This document shows, piece by piece, positions 10,150-19,999 of a stretch of 64,000 nucleotides of DNA. This stretch comes from JAGOBP01 sp046328575. GTDB taxonomy: Bacteria; Chloroflexota; Anaerolineae; Fen-1058. Within the stretch, counting starts at the first letter, position 1, and each line of letters starts with the position of its first letter. Location of the stretch: NCBI GenBank assembly GCA_046328575.1, contig JAXLWI010000002.1, positions 62,001 through 126,000 of the forward strand, in the 5' to 3' direction. The translations under genes were made by a program, and so were the position numbers. Below the pieces are notes generated by a model. That model saw nothing but the letters and a program-made list of their open reading frames with translations, was not told the origin of the DNA and made no database searches.

Positions 10150-11343
10150 ATGAGACGCTACTGGCGTCGGCATGATCCCCCCGGACGGCGCGACAGGTGA
10201 TGTACTCCTGATGGAAAGTCGCTGGCTTACGCGCTCGTTGAAGGCGCTGGACGATGCGGGCCTGGGCGACAAGCTCGCGGGATGCGGTGTACGCGGCCAA
10301 TATGGGCGGCGGGATGCTGCAGCATCAATCGGCGCGATTGCCAGCCTGCTGGTCGATCGGCTGAGTCTGCCCCTGCGGCCGCTGAAACGATCGAGAATGG
10401 TCCGGCCTCCGGCGCATCGGCGATCAAGAATGGTTTATTGGCTGTGGCTTCCGGCTACGTGGTTGATGACATCGTGCTGGTGGCTGGCGGCGAGAAGATG
10501 CGCGAGTAACGGCTGGCGAGCCACAGACTCCCGCCGCCAACATGACGCATCCGCAGGCCGGAGTATCCGTACGGCATCACCCTGCCGGGCATGGCGGGCA
10601 TGTTCACACGCTTGTACATGCAGAAGTACGGCGTCACGCGCGAGCACTTGCTGAACGTCTCGTTGAAAAATCAAGAGATGGGCACGCTGAATCCTTACGC
10701 GCACGTCGAGATGGCGTTGGATCGCGGCGGCATCTTCGACAGTCACGATGCCATCGTCAACAATCCCGCTTCGGCCGATCCGCTGCACCTGTACGATCTG
10801 TGTCCGGTCAGCGATGGCGCTGCGGCAGTGGTGCTGTGCTCAATGGACACGGCCAAGAAATTGTCGAAGACGCCGATCTGGATCGCGGGCTTTGGGCAAG
10901 CGACCGACACGCAGACCGTGCAGGAACGCGAAGATCCCACCGATCTGAAAGCGGTGACGCTGGCCGCGCAGCAAGCCTTCGCGATGGCGAAACTCACCCC
11001 CGCCGATATCGACGTGGCCGAGCTGCATGATGCGTTCACTATTCTGGAGATTGCCGAAAGTGAGCACGTGGGCTTCTTCAAGAAGGGCGAGGGCGGCAAA
11101 GCCGCGGCGGCTGGCCTGACCCGCTTGGGCGGCCAGATCCCGATCAATGTGTCGGGCGGCCTCAAGGCTCGCGGCCATCCCGTCGGTGCGACCGGTGTCG
11201 CTCAAGTCGTGGATATCGTGTGGCAATTGCGCCACGAGTTGCCCGAGAATCGTCAGGTGAAGGACGCGCAGAACGGGTTGACGGTTAACTTTGGCGGCTG
11301 GCACACCGTGCTGGCCTTCGTGTTGAGGAGAGTGGAATCATGA
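10150..11343 (+). CDS. Thiolase-like protein, SCP2/sterol-carrier type (frame-broken at its N-terminus)
   Basis: Thiolase superfamily member. The last 250 residues are in one clean frame and show ELHDAFTILEIAESE (thiolase histidine region) and the signature GGLKARGHPVGATGVAQ. The first 150 residues are split by three or four slips; just after the start, TGVGMIPP is the usual opening strand. At the site of the nucleophilic cysteine (family pattern ENxCASG) the sequence reads IENGPASGASA, so the cysteine is replaced by proline. Within the fragmented part a base error cannot be excluded. The gene overlaps the start of a DUF35 protein by four bases, the pairing typical of SCP2-type thiolases and of Ltp2-like aldolases that lack the cysteine. 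Confidence 0.85.
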
Positions 11344-11698
11344 AGAAAGAAATCGCGATCACCGCTTACAAGTGCAAGAGCCTGCGGCAAGATTCACTAT
11401 CCCTATCATGATCGCTGTCTGGCGTGCAAAGGCCGCGAGTTCGAGAAGATCGGGCCGCAGGGCAACGCGAGCGAGACGTTGACCTACACGGCGATCTTCA
11501 ATCTGCCGTGGGGCTTGATCAGCGTTTCCTCATTATCGGCGTGGCTGGAGTTCGAGAACCACGTCAAAGCAATGGGGCAGATCAAAGCCGAGTCGGTCGA
11601 TGAGTTGCAGGCATGACGGTGATCCCCAGTTGGGAATCTCGATCCGCAAGCAGTACAACGAAGATGTGTACGGCTTGAAGTTTGAGCCAGTGAAGTAG
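11340..11698 (+). CDS. DUF35 OB-fold protein with zinc ribbon, thiolase partner (frame-broken)
   Basis: Translationally coupled to the thiolase-like gene through ATGA. The N-terminal zinc ribbon has the paired cysteines (YKCK, then CLACKGREF) and the OB-fold follows with LTYTAIFNLPWGF, FENHVKAMGQIKAES and the C-terminal YGLKFEPVK. About 125 residues after three slips, normal for DUF35 proteins. In described systems (ChsH2-DUF35 with Ltp2, archaeal thiolase with HMG-CoA synthase) this protein scaffolds or delivers acyl-CoA to the thiolase-like partner. A partnership with the upstream gene is therefore likely. Confidence 0.85.
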
Positions 11699-11737
11699 GC
11701 GCGTAGTCGCTTCAAGTCAATCGAGTTGGTGATAAAA

Positions 11738-11767
11738 CACAGGGACACCCATGACGGTGTCCCTGTG
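11738..11767 (+). terminator. Strong hairpin ending the catabolic operon
   Basis: A perfect 12-bp stem, CACAGGGACACC against GGTGTCCCTGTG, with a six-base loop, 40 bases after the DUF35 stop. There is no long T-run after it, but TTGTTGTTTCTTG follows. It lies between convergent units (DegV on the minus strand) and could act in both directions. Confidence 0.65.
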
Positions 11768-11816
11768 CCCTATCCGATTGTTGTTTCTTGCTGATCGATC
11801 CGTCTATGGAATTTCA

Positions 11817-12675
11817 TCAAACACAGCCAATGGTATAGGCCACACCGACCATTGTGGGGCCGGTGTGCGCGGCCAGCGCGGGTGACATGGAATTCACCGG
11901 CAGCCACGCACACTTGAAATAAACGGGCCAATCACAGTAAGGCTTCGGCCGCTGCCGGATTGAGCAGTGTAAGACTTGAACGCGTAAGGCTGTGCCGCGC
12001 GCATGCTGTTTGCTCATAATATCGACGAGTCCGCGCAGCGCTTTGGTTGAAGGTGCGTGCCATGCCCAACTTCCAGCCCGTACATATCCCGCCGATCTTC
12101 TCCACACCAATCAGCGGTCTGATCTTCAATAATGAAGCAACAGCCCCTTCATGTGACTGATGCGTCCGCCGTGGATCAGATACTTCTCAGGTCATCCAGA
12201 GTGTAGATGCTGTTGCTGGCTGCGCCAATTCGGTCGATGAGCGCGATGATCTTGTCGCGCGGCCAACTGGCTTTCAGGCGCGCGCTGCAGCGGCCACTTG
12301 CCAGCCCAACACCGCACACAAAGTCTTAGTACGCTGATGATCACCACGTTGGCTTCGGTGTCATCTGCGCGCCTGCCTGTGCCGCGTTCAACGTGCCGCT
12401 CAGCCCCGATGACATGTGAATCGATGACGTCGGGATCAGTCTGGCCAATTGCGTGTACAACGCGGCAAACTCGCCCGCTGATGGTTGCGACGTGATCGGG
12501 AACTATTCGTCGTCATCAACAACTGCTGAGTTCAAGCCGGTTACATAATATCTGCCCCGCTGTGATAGGTTTTACCATCTAGCGTGATAGTGTGCCGCAC
12601 GACATGAATGTCGGATTCCGCGGCATATGTTCTGGCGGCAGACATGTCCATGCCGGTGTCGGTGACGATTTGCAT
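11817..12675 (-). CDS. DegV family fatty-acid-binding protein (frame-broken)
   Basis: DegV/FakB family. The ATG (complement of 12673-12675) has GGAGG six bases upstream and reads MQIVTDTGMDMS, then HTITLDGKTYHSG, the usual DegV N-terminal strand and loop. Later pieces include SAGEFAALYTQLA, HMSSGLSGTLNAAQAG and the C-terminal VNSMSPALAAHTGPTMVG. About 285 residues as expected, with five or more slips. Proteins of this fold bind a fatty acid and, with a FakA kinase, supply acyl phosphate. No FakA is in the window. It sits 38 bases after the DUF2877 gene in the same direction. Confidence 0.85.
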
Positions 12676-12713
12676 AAGGGGCCTCCAATGGCGCAGAGTG
12701 CATGCGGTATAAT

Positions 12714-13548
12714 TTAAACCGCGCTCAACGCCAACGCCATGCCGATGAGTGCATCTACCCCGATGAGTTGCCCCCAGCCTAGCAAGCACTCGACGCACTC
12801 AGTAAGTTCTGTGGGCTTCCCCGTCATGATGCCATCGACGACGTTGATAGCGTTCGTCGGCTTCACCGTTAGCCGCACACTCGATTAAATTCGCGCTGAT
12901 GGTGGTGGTGCGCTGATAGGCGAGATCGATCACCCGTTGATTCAACTTCCGCCAATTGCCATCAACCTGCCACCGATTGAGCATCAGTAACAACCCGATT
13001 GTGACATCGTCGCCCGATGGCGTGAGGCCGCGACCCAGGCCTAGTAGGGACCCCCATCGCGCTTCGGTGGCTTGATCGAAGTCGCTTTGCTGGATGGCGT
13101 CCGCAGTTGACTCAGCCGCGCCAGCAGCGCACCTTCACTGGCTGAAAGTGCCTGTTTTTCTGACAAATCCAGCACGTGCGGTAGCAGCAAGCCAAGGCCG
13201 TCGGGCGTTTTGCGAGCGATTAATGCCGTTGCCAATTGCTTGAGCGCCACGTGTTGCGCTTCGAGTGAGCGAGTCACCACCGGCGGCTGGGGTTGCCACA
13301 CTGCAGCGCTCGAAAGATCGACCTCGAAGGCCGAAGATCAATCGAGTTGAGAGCCGTACGATCGCCGATTGCGCATCAATCTCTTCTTCGACGTTGATCG
13401 TCAATGGTCCGCGCCAATGTTCGATCGAGACGAAGAGCACTTGCTGTTCAATGGCGAGGAAAACTCCGCGCGAAGTGCGACCCCATCGATTTTGCTGCAT
13501 CATGAGCGATGGAGAGAGAGATGTTTCGCTTTGCCAATCCAGTTTGCG
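12714..13548 (-). CDS. DUF2877 protein, YlbF/AllH-like carbamoyltransferase subunit (frame-broken)
   Basis: The diagnostic DUF2877 motif is clear once a slip near 13045 is bridged: GLGRGLTPSGDDVTIG, coded on the minus strand around 13000-13045. Before it come WGRTSRGVFLAIEQQVLFV and GPLTINVE, which fit the N-terminal half. After it come QRTTTISANLIECAANGEA and MTGKPTELTECVECLLGWG. The stop is at 12714-12716. The first ATG with a credible frame is at 13548 or 13503; the exact start is uncertain. E. coli YlbF (AllH) is the third subunit of oxamate carbamoyltransferase. Here it is separated from fdrA and DUF1116 and forms a unit with DegV. Confidence 0.8.
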
Positions 13549-13758
13549 TTCATGCGGTGATGTCCTGCGGATGGAAGCTCTAGCTGAGCCTAGTCTATCA
13601 CAAGTTAGCCAAGTTCGGGCAGGGAGCGCGCCAATATGCGAGTGACCTCTTACAGCGGGAGTTACTTTTAGGCTCGATTTGCGACTATAATATACTGTAC
13701 CCTCGGCGGCCGTTAGCCGCTGACGCCCGCTGCTATTTTCGGCGGCAGCCCATCGATC

Positions 13759-15218
13759 ATGCAGCTAACTATCCATGTTCAGCCGCGACGACAGACCGTC
13801 GCCCGTTTCCTTCGCAGTCTTCGCGTGAAGATGGCGGTCGGGGTCGTTCTGCCTGCACTGCTCGTGTCACAAATGATCCCTTTGGCACACGCGTGGCGTG
13901 AGCGCTTGCTGGTGGACGGAGAGCAACCAGGTGATCGAAACACAATTGAGCCGGACGCTGGTCGGCTCAATCACGTACGCGATGCAGTTTCAACGATCGA
14001 CCCATGCTGGCGACGGTTTTGCAGCACGTCACCGACGCGGATAACATCCAGCGGGTGCGTCACTAACTTTGACAGTGAAGTGACGGCTGGATCTACAGGC
14101 TGCAAAATCGCCGGCAACTGTCGATGCCGGGTGTGACGGCTGTCACCGAGCTGCCGGCTGGGGGCGCGGCCAACGGCTATGTCGGTCAGCACCGTCGATG
14201 GATTGTTGCGTATTGCCACGCCGATTGATCCACAGCCTGAATGTATGCTGGCTGCCATACCAACGCAGCGCTGCACTTCGGCGTGCTGCTGGCGGATGTC
14301 TCGCTGCAGACTTTGAACGAGCATCTGAAGGAAGATCTGAAGACCGATTTGATTATGGCGGCATTGATCTCAGTGGCGCTGGCGATTGTGGTGTATCTTA
14401 TGCCGAGTTGGTTGACGCGGCGAGGAGCGCATGCGCCAGCCACTGATGCGTTATGCCGAAGGCGATTTACACAGCGCTTACCCATGAGCGGTGATGAGTT
14501 GGGCGACCTGGCTGGTTCGTTCGGGATGATGGCGCAGCAGTTGGAGCAGTACACGCATGAGCAACGCGAACGAGTCAAAGTCAGGCAGCGTGCCATCGTC
14601 GAGGAGCGAGCGTATCGCGCGCGAATTGCACGATGGCATGGCGCATGCTGTTGGGCTACGTCAACACCAAAGTGATGGCCGTGCGGCTGATGCTGAAGAA
14701 CAATCAGATTGAACCGGCTGAGCGGCAGTTAGCACAGTTGGAAGAAGCGGCGCGCGGCTTGTTCGTCGACGTTCATGAAGCGATCTTGGGCCTGAAGATG
14801 GCCGGGCAAAACACCAGCCTGATGGATTCGTTGACAGACTATGCCCGCCAGTTTAGCCGACTGAGCGACATCCTGTGCTGGGCGCAGCGATAGTCGATCC
14901 CGATATCAATGAACTGCATTTGCCCGCTGAAACTGGAGCCCGCACCGCTGCGCATCGTGCAGGAGGCCTTGACCAACATCCGCAAGCACGCCAATGCCAC
15001 CCAGGCTAACTCCGTATGCGCGCCGATGCTGATCACCTGGAGTTAACGATCAGCGATACCGCGAATACCGAGCCTGGCCGACAGCGCCCGACTGTTCGCC
15101 GACGTTTGGCCTGTCGACGATGCGCGAACGGGCCGACGCGATCGGTGCCGAGTTCTACCTGAACACCAAGCCCGGCATTGGTACCACTCTAACCATTCGA
15201 TTACCCTTACCTGTGTGA
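13759..15218 (+). CDS. NarL-type sensor histidine kinase (frame-broken)
   Basis: Membrane sensor kinase of the HisKA_3 class. The N-terminus has one membrane helix (MAVGVVLPALLVSQMIPLA) and an extracytoplasmic region of about 150 residues. A second helix, LIMAALISVALAIVVYLM, leads into a HAMP linker (RYAEGDFTQRLP, GDELGDLAGSF). The phospho-acceptor box reads ARELHDGMAHA, followed by AQLEEAARGLFVDVHEAILGL, and the ATPase domain includes IVQEALTNIRKHANAT and FGLSTMRERADAIGAEF. About 480 residues with many slips. The cognate regulator starts seven bases after its stop. A TATAAT at 13686-13691 may be its -10 box, but no good -35 accompanies it. Confidence 0.85.
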
Positions 15219-15225
15219 GGCCGCA

Positions 15226-15881
15226 ATGCGAGTCTTGATTGCAGACGATCATTCCTTATTCCGTGATGGCATTGGCAGTTTGCTGCAGGCGGCCGGCTTC
15301 GACGTTGTCGGTGGAGCCAGCAACGGTCAGGAGGCGATCGAACTGGCGCAGCGCCTCCAGCCCGATCTGATCCTGATGGATATCTCCATGCCGGCGATGA
15401 GCGGTATCGACGCGGCGCGCCAGATCAAAACCTTACTGCCTGAAATTAAGATCGTCATGCTTACGGTCGCTGATGAAGATCGAATTCTGATCGATGCGGT
15501 GAAGGCCGGCGCCAGCGGCTATCTGAACAAGAGTCTGGACGCTACTCGAATCTCTGGAAATGTTGAACGGTGTACAGCGTGGTGAGTCGGCCATGCAGCG
15601 GCAGACCATGACGCGCTTGTTGGAAAATCTGTCGGATTTTTCGCACGATCCACGAGCGCGAATCGGCGTTCAACTTGACCTTCGTGAAATTGAATTACGC
15701 ACCTTGTGGCTCGTGGCTTTGTCCAATAAAGCGATTGCCCAATCGTTGTCGATCAGCCCGAACACCGTGGAAGTACCACATGAAAAGCATCCTCCAAAAA
15801 CTCGGTGTGCAGAATCGCGCCGAAGCGGTGGGTCACCGCGCTGCGCACCGGCTTGTTGGAAAATCAACCATACGTCAGTGA
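15226..15881 (+). CDS. NarL/FixJ-type response regulator (frame-broken)
   Basis: The receiver domain is in one clean frame: MRVLIADDHSLFRDG with the acidic pair, the phospho-acceptor Asp in LILMDISMPAMSG, and the Lys region GYLNKSLD. After two slips the LuxR-type helix-turn-helix follows: GLSNKAIAQSLSISPNTV with SILQKLGVQNRAEAV. About 215 residues, normal size. It is the partner of the kinase immediately upstream. The final residues are uncertain because of a slip near 15835. Confidence 0.85.
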
Positions 15882-15971
15882 GCGTCGGTCAAGTTGCCCT
15901 CAATTCTTTGATGCCCGCCTCGATCTCCGTGATCGGCGGCATTTTGTCACCCAGCTCGTAACGCACCTCGC

Positions 15972-16000
15972 TTGCCCTTACGCCTTACCAGTGATATGCT
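15972..16000 (+). promoter_or_regulatory. Candidate sigma70-type promoter for the channel gene
   Basis: TTGCCC, 17 bases, then TATGCT with an upstream TG (extended -10). It would give a leader of about 35 bases before the ATG at 16043, which has its own CGGAG box. Confidence 0.4.
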
Positions 16001-16042
16001 AGGGCCGTTGTTTACCTCATCTCTTTGCCCGGAGCAATCATC

Positions 16043-18001
16043 ATGCGTAAAAGTTTCAGCGCAGATCGATTGAAGTATGCGTTTGACAATCCTCGATGGC
16101 CAAAGGCCCGATCGCGCTGATCGGGTGGTTAGCCTGTGGCGTCAGTCGCCATCATCAGCGTGCTAGCCTTGATTGTCGTGATCCTGCAAATTTCGCCGGG
16201 CGATGGCGAACCGATCGCCTTGCCGAGGCCTTTTGGCTGGCCTGATGCGCACGCCTGATGCGGCGGCACCATGGGCGGCGATGCTGGCTGGGGATTCCGT
16301 ATCGCCATGCTGCTGGTAACAGTCGGCGGTATCTTTGTGATCAGCACTTTAATTGGTGTGATGACCAACAGTGTTGAAGACAAAGTGGAAAGTCTGCGCA
16401 AAGGCCGCTCGCGTGTGCTGAGTTTCGGACATACCGTCATTCTGGGCTGGTCGGAGCAGGTCTTCACCATTGTGTCGGAGTTGGTCACGTTAAAGAAAAC
16501 CAACGGCGACCATGCATTGTGATCATGGGCGACAAAGATAAGGTCGAAATGAAGATGAGTTGCGCGAACGCGTCAGCAACACACGCAAGACGCGGTTAGT
16601 CTGCCGTACGGGCAGCCCAATCGAAATGACTGACCTGGCGATTGCGAGTCTGAACACCGCTAAATCGATCATCATTCTATCGCCCGACAGCCCCAGCGCC
16701 GATCGCAGGTGATCAAAACCCCGCTGGTGATTACCAGCCCCGACCGGCGTGCGGAACCTTATCACATCGTCGCGGAGATTTCGCGACTTGCAGAATTACG
16801 GATGTGGCGCGCATCGCCGACGTGGCGAGCATCAGGAACTGGTGCTGACGGGCGACCTCACGCACGGTGACGCGCAGACCTGCCGCCAGTCCGGTCTGTC
16901 TGTCATCTATACGGAACTGCTCGACTTTGGCGGCGCAGACGAAATCTACTTCAAATCAGAGCCTTCACTGGCGGGCAAGACTTTTGGCGAAGTGTTATGG
17001 CGTATGAAACACCGTGATCGGCCTGCAATCGGCGGATGGTGTGTCCAAGTTGAACCCGCCGATGGATACGCGCTTGAAGGCCGATGATCGTATCATCGCC
17101 ATCTCAGAGGATGACGATACGATTGTGCTATCAAGCTGACCGAGTTATCGCTGAATTTGAAGGCGCTGCTCTACGCCATCCGATCGGCAACCCAAACCCG
17201 AACATTCCCTTAATCCTCGGCTGGAATTGGCGCGCGCCCGCCATCGCCCGTGAACTGGACAATTACGTAGCCCCAGGCTCCAGCATTATGGTGCTGGCAG
17301 ACATCGACGAAGAAGCGGCAGGCTCGATCGGGTACGGGCGGAACTAAAGAACCAGATGCTGGCGTTCCAACCTTTACCGCACGACCGATCGCCGCACGTT
17401 GGAAGACCTGCACATCGAGCAATATCAGCATGTAATTTTGCTGGGGTTCGACTCGCTCGAACCGCAGGAAGCCGACGCGCATACGTTGATTACGCTGCTG
17501 CACTTGCGCGAGATCAGCGAACGCAGCGATCACCTCTTCTCGATCGTCAGGCGAGATGTTGACATTCGCAATCGCGATTTCACAGGAGGCCGACGATTTC
17601 ATCGTCAGCGATAAATTGACCGTTTGATGATGGCACAAATTTCGGAGAACAAGGCTTTAGGCCGGTGTTTGCCGATCTGTTTGATCCGGACGGCTCGGAG
17701 ATTTACCAGCACGCCACAGACTAAGGCGTAGCGGCAGGGGAGCCGGTGAACTTCTACACGGTGGTTGAAGCGGCGCGGCGGCGCGGTGAAGTGGCGATCG
17801 GTTATCGGTGCCTGGCGGACGCTAACGATGCAGACAAGTCGTACGGTGTCAGGTAACCCAGACAAATCACAAACTATTACCTTTACCGAGAAGGATCGAG
17901 TTATTGTGCTAGCCGAGAACTACCCTGGGGTTGGCGAACCGCTCGGGGAAAACTGCCCTGGGAGCCGAATAATAGGGTGGCTCTGGGTAGGCAACAAGTG
18001 A
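16043..18001 (+). CDS. CASTOR/POLLUX-like RCK ion channel (frame-broken)
   Basis: Similar to bacterial homologues of the plant CASTOR/POLLUX (DMI1) channels: a short membrane part followed by two TrkA-N/RCK-like modules. Visible are a first helix IALIGWLACGVSVAII, a pore-region segment, a long helix MLLVTVGGIFVISTLIGVM and then the conserved linker EDKVESLRKGRSRVL. The first nucleotide fold begins GHTVILGWSEQVFTIVSEL. The second begins ILGWNWRAPAIARELD and continues with HVILLGFDSLEPQEADAHT. The C-terminus carries DRVIVLAEN, typical for the family. About 640 residues with at least eight slips. In such proteins the RCK modules sense Ca2+ or nucleotides. The ion carried here is unknown. Confidence 0.8.
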
Positions 18002-18093
18002 ATCGAACTTGGCGACAGTATATAACGGAATAGGCTGGAATTGGTTTTCGATTGCTTGTAACTTTATTGCACTTTCATTGTGACAATGAACTT

Positions 18094-18136
18094 GAATAAA
18101 CGAACCGCCGACAACCGTCGGCGGCTCGCTTTATTC
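18094..18136 (+). terminator. Rho-independent-type terminator, bidirectional
   Basis: A perfect 8-bp stem CCGCCGAC/GTCGGCGG with a four-base loop, extended outward by GAATAAA against TTTATTC. The A-run on one side and T-run on the other allow use by both the channel gene and the convergent radical SAM gene. Confidence 0.75.
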
Positions 18137-18180
18137 GTCGCTAGGCCAGCGTGACTGGTTTAGTTCTGGACGTGGTCTCT

Positions 18181-19362
18181 TCAGGCGCGATTCACCACCG
18201 TCACGAAACCGCCAAACAGCCGGTACTCATCCATGCGGCACGAGTTAACCAGTTCGCCGTTCCAGTAGGTCATGTCCGTGTTGCTCGTCGCCATATCGGC
18301 GGTGCCGTCTTGCATAATGTCGGGGGCTTGAATGACGCCGATGCTTTGCACGTACACGGGTGCGAGAAGAAGCGCAGCGGATGGCGGACGAGATCGCGCA
18401 GATAGCGGCCATATGCTGTGCGCACCGTCTTGTCGATGCCGGCAGTCCAGAACACCGCGCGCCCAATGTTGGATCACCCAGAGTAGCCAGATACCGGCCC
18501 TTGAAGAAGTGGTGGCCTGCCTGCGCCAGTTCCATCGTGCGTTTCTGCTGATGGAGCCGAAGACTTGCCGCTTCGTGCCAATCATGGTGCCAGCCAGCCA
18601 CTTGATCGAATCGATCTTCCACGTGCCGCCCAAATAGCCTGAGGCCTCAAACCAGGTACGTTGGCTTCATCAAATCGTACACTCATAGGAAGTGATGCGA
18701 TCGGGCGTCACTTCGCTGGCATAGCCTGGCGCCGCGCATCGACGAATTCCATCGCCACGATGGGGCAGAGTTCTTCATCGAGCGGGGCAGTGCGGAAGCA
18801 GATGAAGACCAGACCGTGCACCTGATCGATGTTGCGCTGCCCCAACGGACCATCTCGGGGATGTACTGCATCGTGCTCGGATAAACCGTCGAGTTGAAGA
18901 TCACATACAACCCGCCGAATCACATCGAGTGAAGTGTTGGCGCAAGCTCGTTCGTCTCGACTTCGTTCTTGTCGCGCGACTGCGGTCGGCCTTGATTGCT
19001 GTCGAGCGAATTTCAGAACTCAGCCAGCCCGGCCTTCTTTAACTCAACCACCGTACTGCGATCAAGTTTAAGGCCGTTGGTCAGCATGATGGGCTTGATG
19101 TCCTGCTGCTTAACAGAACGACACCACATCCATAATCTCGGGTGCATCAACGGCTCGCCACCAGCGAGCGGAGATATTATCGACGTTGCGCCAGCGCTTG
19201 AGGAAACGCACTTCTTCTTTGATCTGCTCGAGCGTCTTATGGCCGCTGCTTCTGCCGATAACACCCCAAACATTTCAGGTTGCAGATATCGGTGACTTCC
19301 AGCCAGCCGATGGGGCTGTCATTCTGACCACGAAAGCGATAGAGGTTGCGGCCGAGGGACAT
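18181..19362 (-). CDS. Radical SAM protein (frame-broken)
   Basis: The ATG (complement of 19360-19362) follows AAGGAG and gives MSLGRNLYRFRGQND. The [4Fe-4S] motif is DICNLKCLGCYRQK, the CxxxCxxC signature. LAGGEPLMHPEIMDVV follows, the conserved GGEP segment that contacts S-adenosylmethionine, then IMLTNGLKLD. The C-terminal third (DPTLGARC, DGTADMATSNTDM, ELVNSCRMDEYRLFGG) contains extra cysteines that could bind an auxiliary cluster. About 395 residues with five or six slips. No obvious peptide substrate or partner lies beside it, so the reaction is unknown. It resembles uncharacterised members related to the SPASM group. Confidence 0.75.
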
Positions 19363-19497
19363 GCTTGCTCCTTGCAAGAATGGTATTTATAAACTAACCC
19401 AACTATTTCTCGATAGTGACGCGCTGTCAATTTATTCGGCTTAAGATGTTTACTAACTTGTTGAACGTGTATAATCATAGTCGAAACAGGAGGAACA

Positions 19498-19999
19498 ATG
19501 GCGGATCGACCGATTTGCATCTGTACTGGGTGCAGCGACGATTGTTTGCCGGTGAATATCCGGGGTGCCCTGCGTGATGAAGATGCCCGCACCAAATTAG
19601 CGGTGCTGTTGAAGGCTGAGGTCACCTATGTGCGGTGAACTTGATTGAGGAACACCGAATTGCAGCCGCGGTCTGCCTGATCGAGAAGCAGCCCGCGCTG
19701 GCCGCCCGATCGTTCTGCGGCGTGAATCAATCCCCGATTTCAGCGTGCCGACGATCGAGACGATGCAGCGCATCCTCGATGTGATCGATCGCGCTCTCGA
19801 CACGGGGAACTGTGTACGTGCACTGTTGGGGTGGGATTGGCCGCACGGGTACAGTGATTGGCTGTTACCTCGTGCGGCATGGCCTTAGTGGCGAGGCGGC
19901 TTTGGCGCAGATCGCGAGCGGCGCGCGGGGACGCCCAGCTGATCGGGTATCGCCGAAACCGACGAGCAGCGTAACTTCGTGTTGAAGTGGCGTGAATGA
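19498..19999 (+). CDS. Tyrosine/dual-specificity protein phosphatase-like (frame-broken)
   Basis: The signature loop VYVHCWGGIGRTGTV is the HCxxGxxRT/S active site of protein tyrosine phosphatases, with the catalytic cysteine present. The following helix IGCYLVRHGLSGEAALAQI fits the fold. The upstream part has VQRRLFAGEYPGALRDEDA and an Asp-containing stretch IPDFSVPTIETMQRILD that could supply the general acid. The ATG at 19498 follows AGGAGG, and TATAAT at 19470-19475 is a plausible -10. About 165 residues with four slips. Its stop codon abuts the stop codon of the convergent hydrolase gene without a gap. Confidence 0.75.

Noticed and set aside
15885..16010. A short minus-strand frame reading ELGDKMPPITEIEAGIKELR just after the response regulator
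   Set aside because: Protein-like but only about 30 codons, no start codon or ribosome-binding site, and it overlaps the promoter of the channel gene. Not enough to call a gene.
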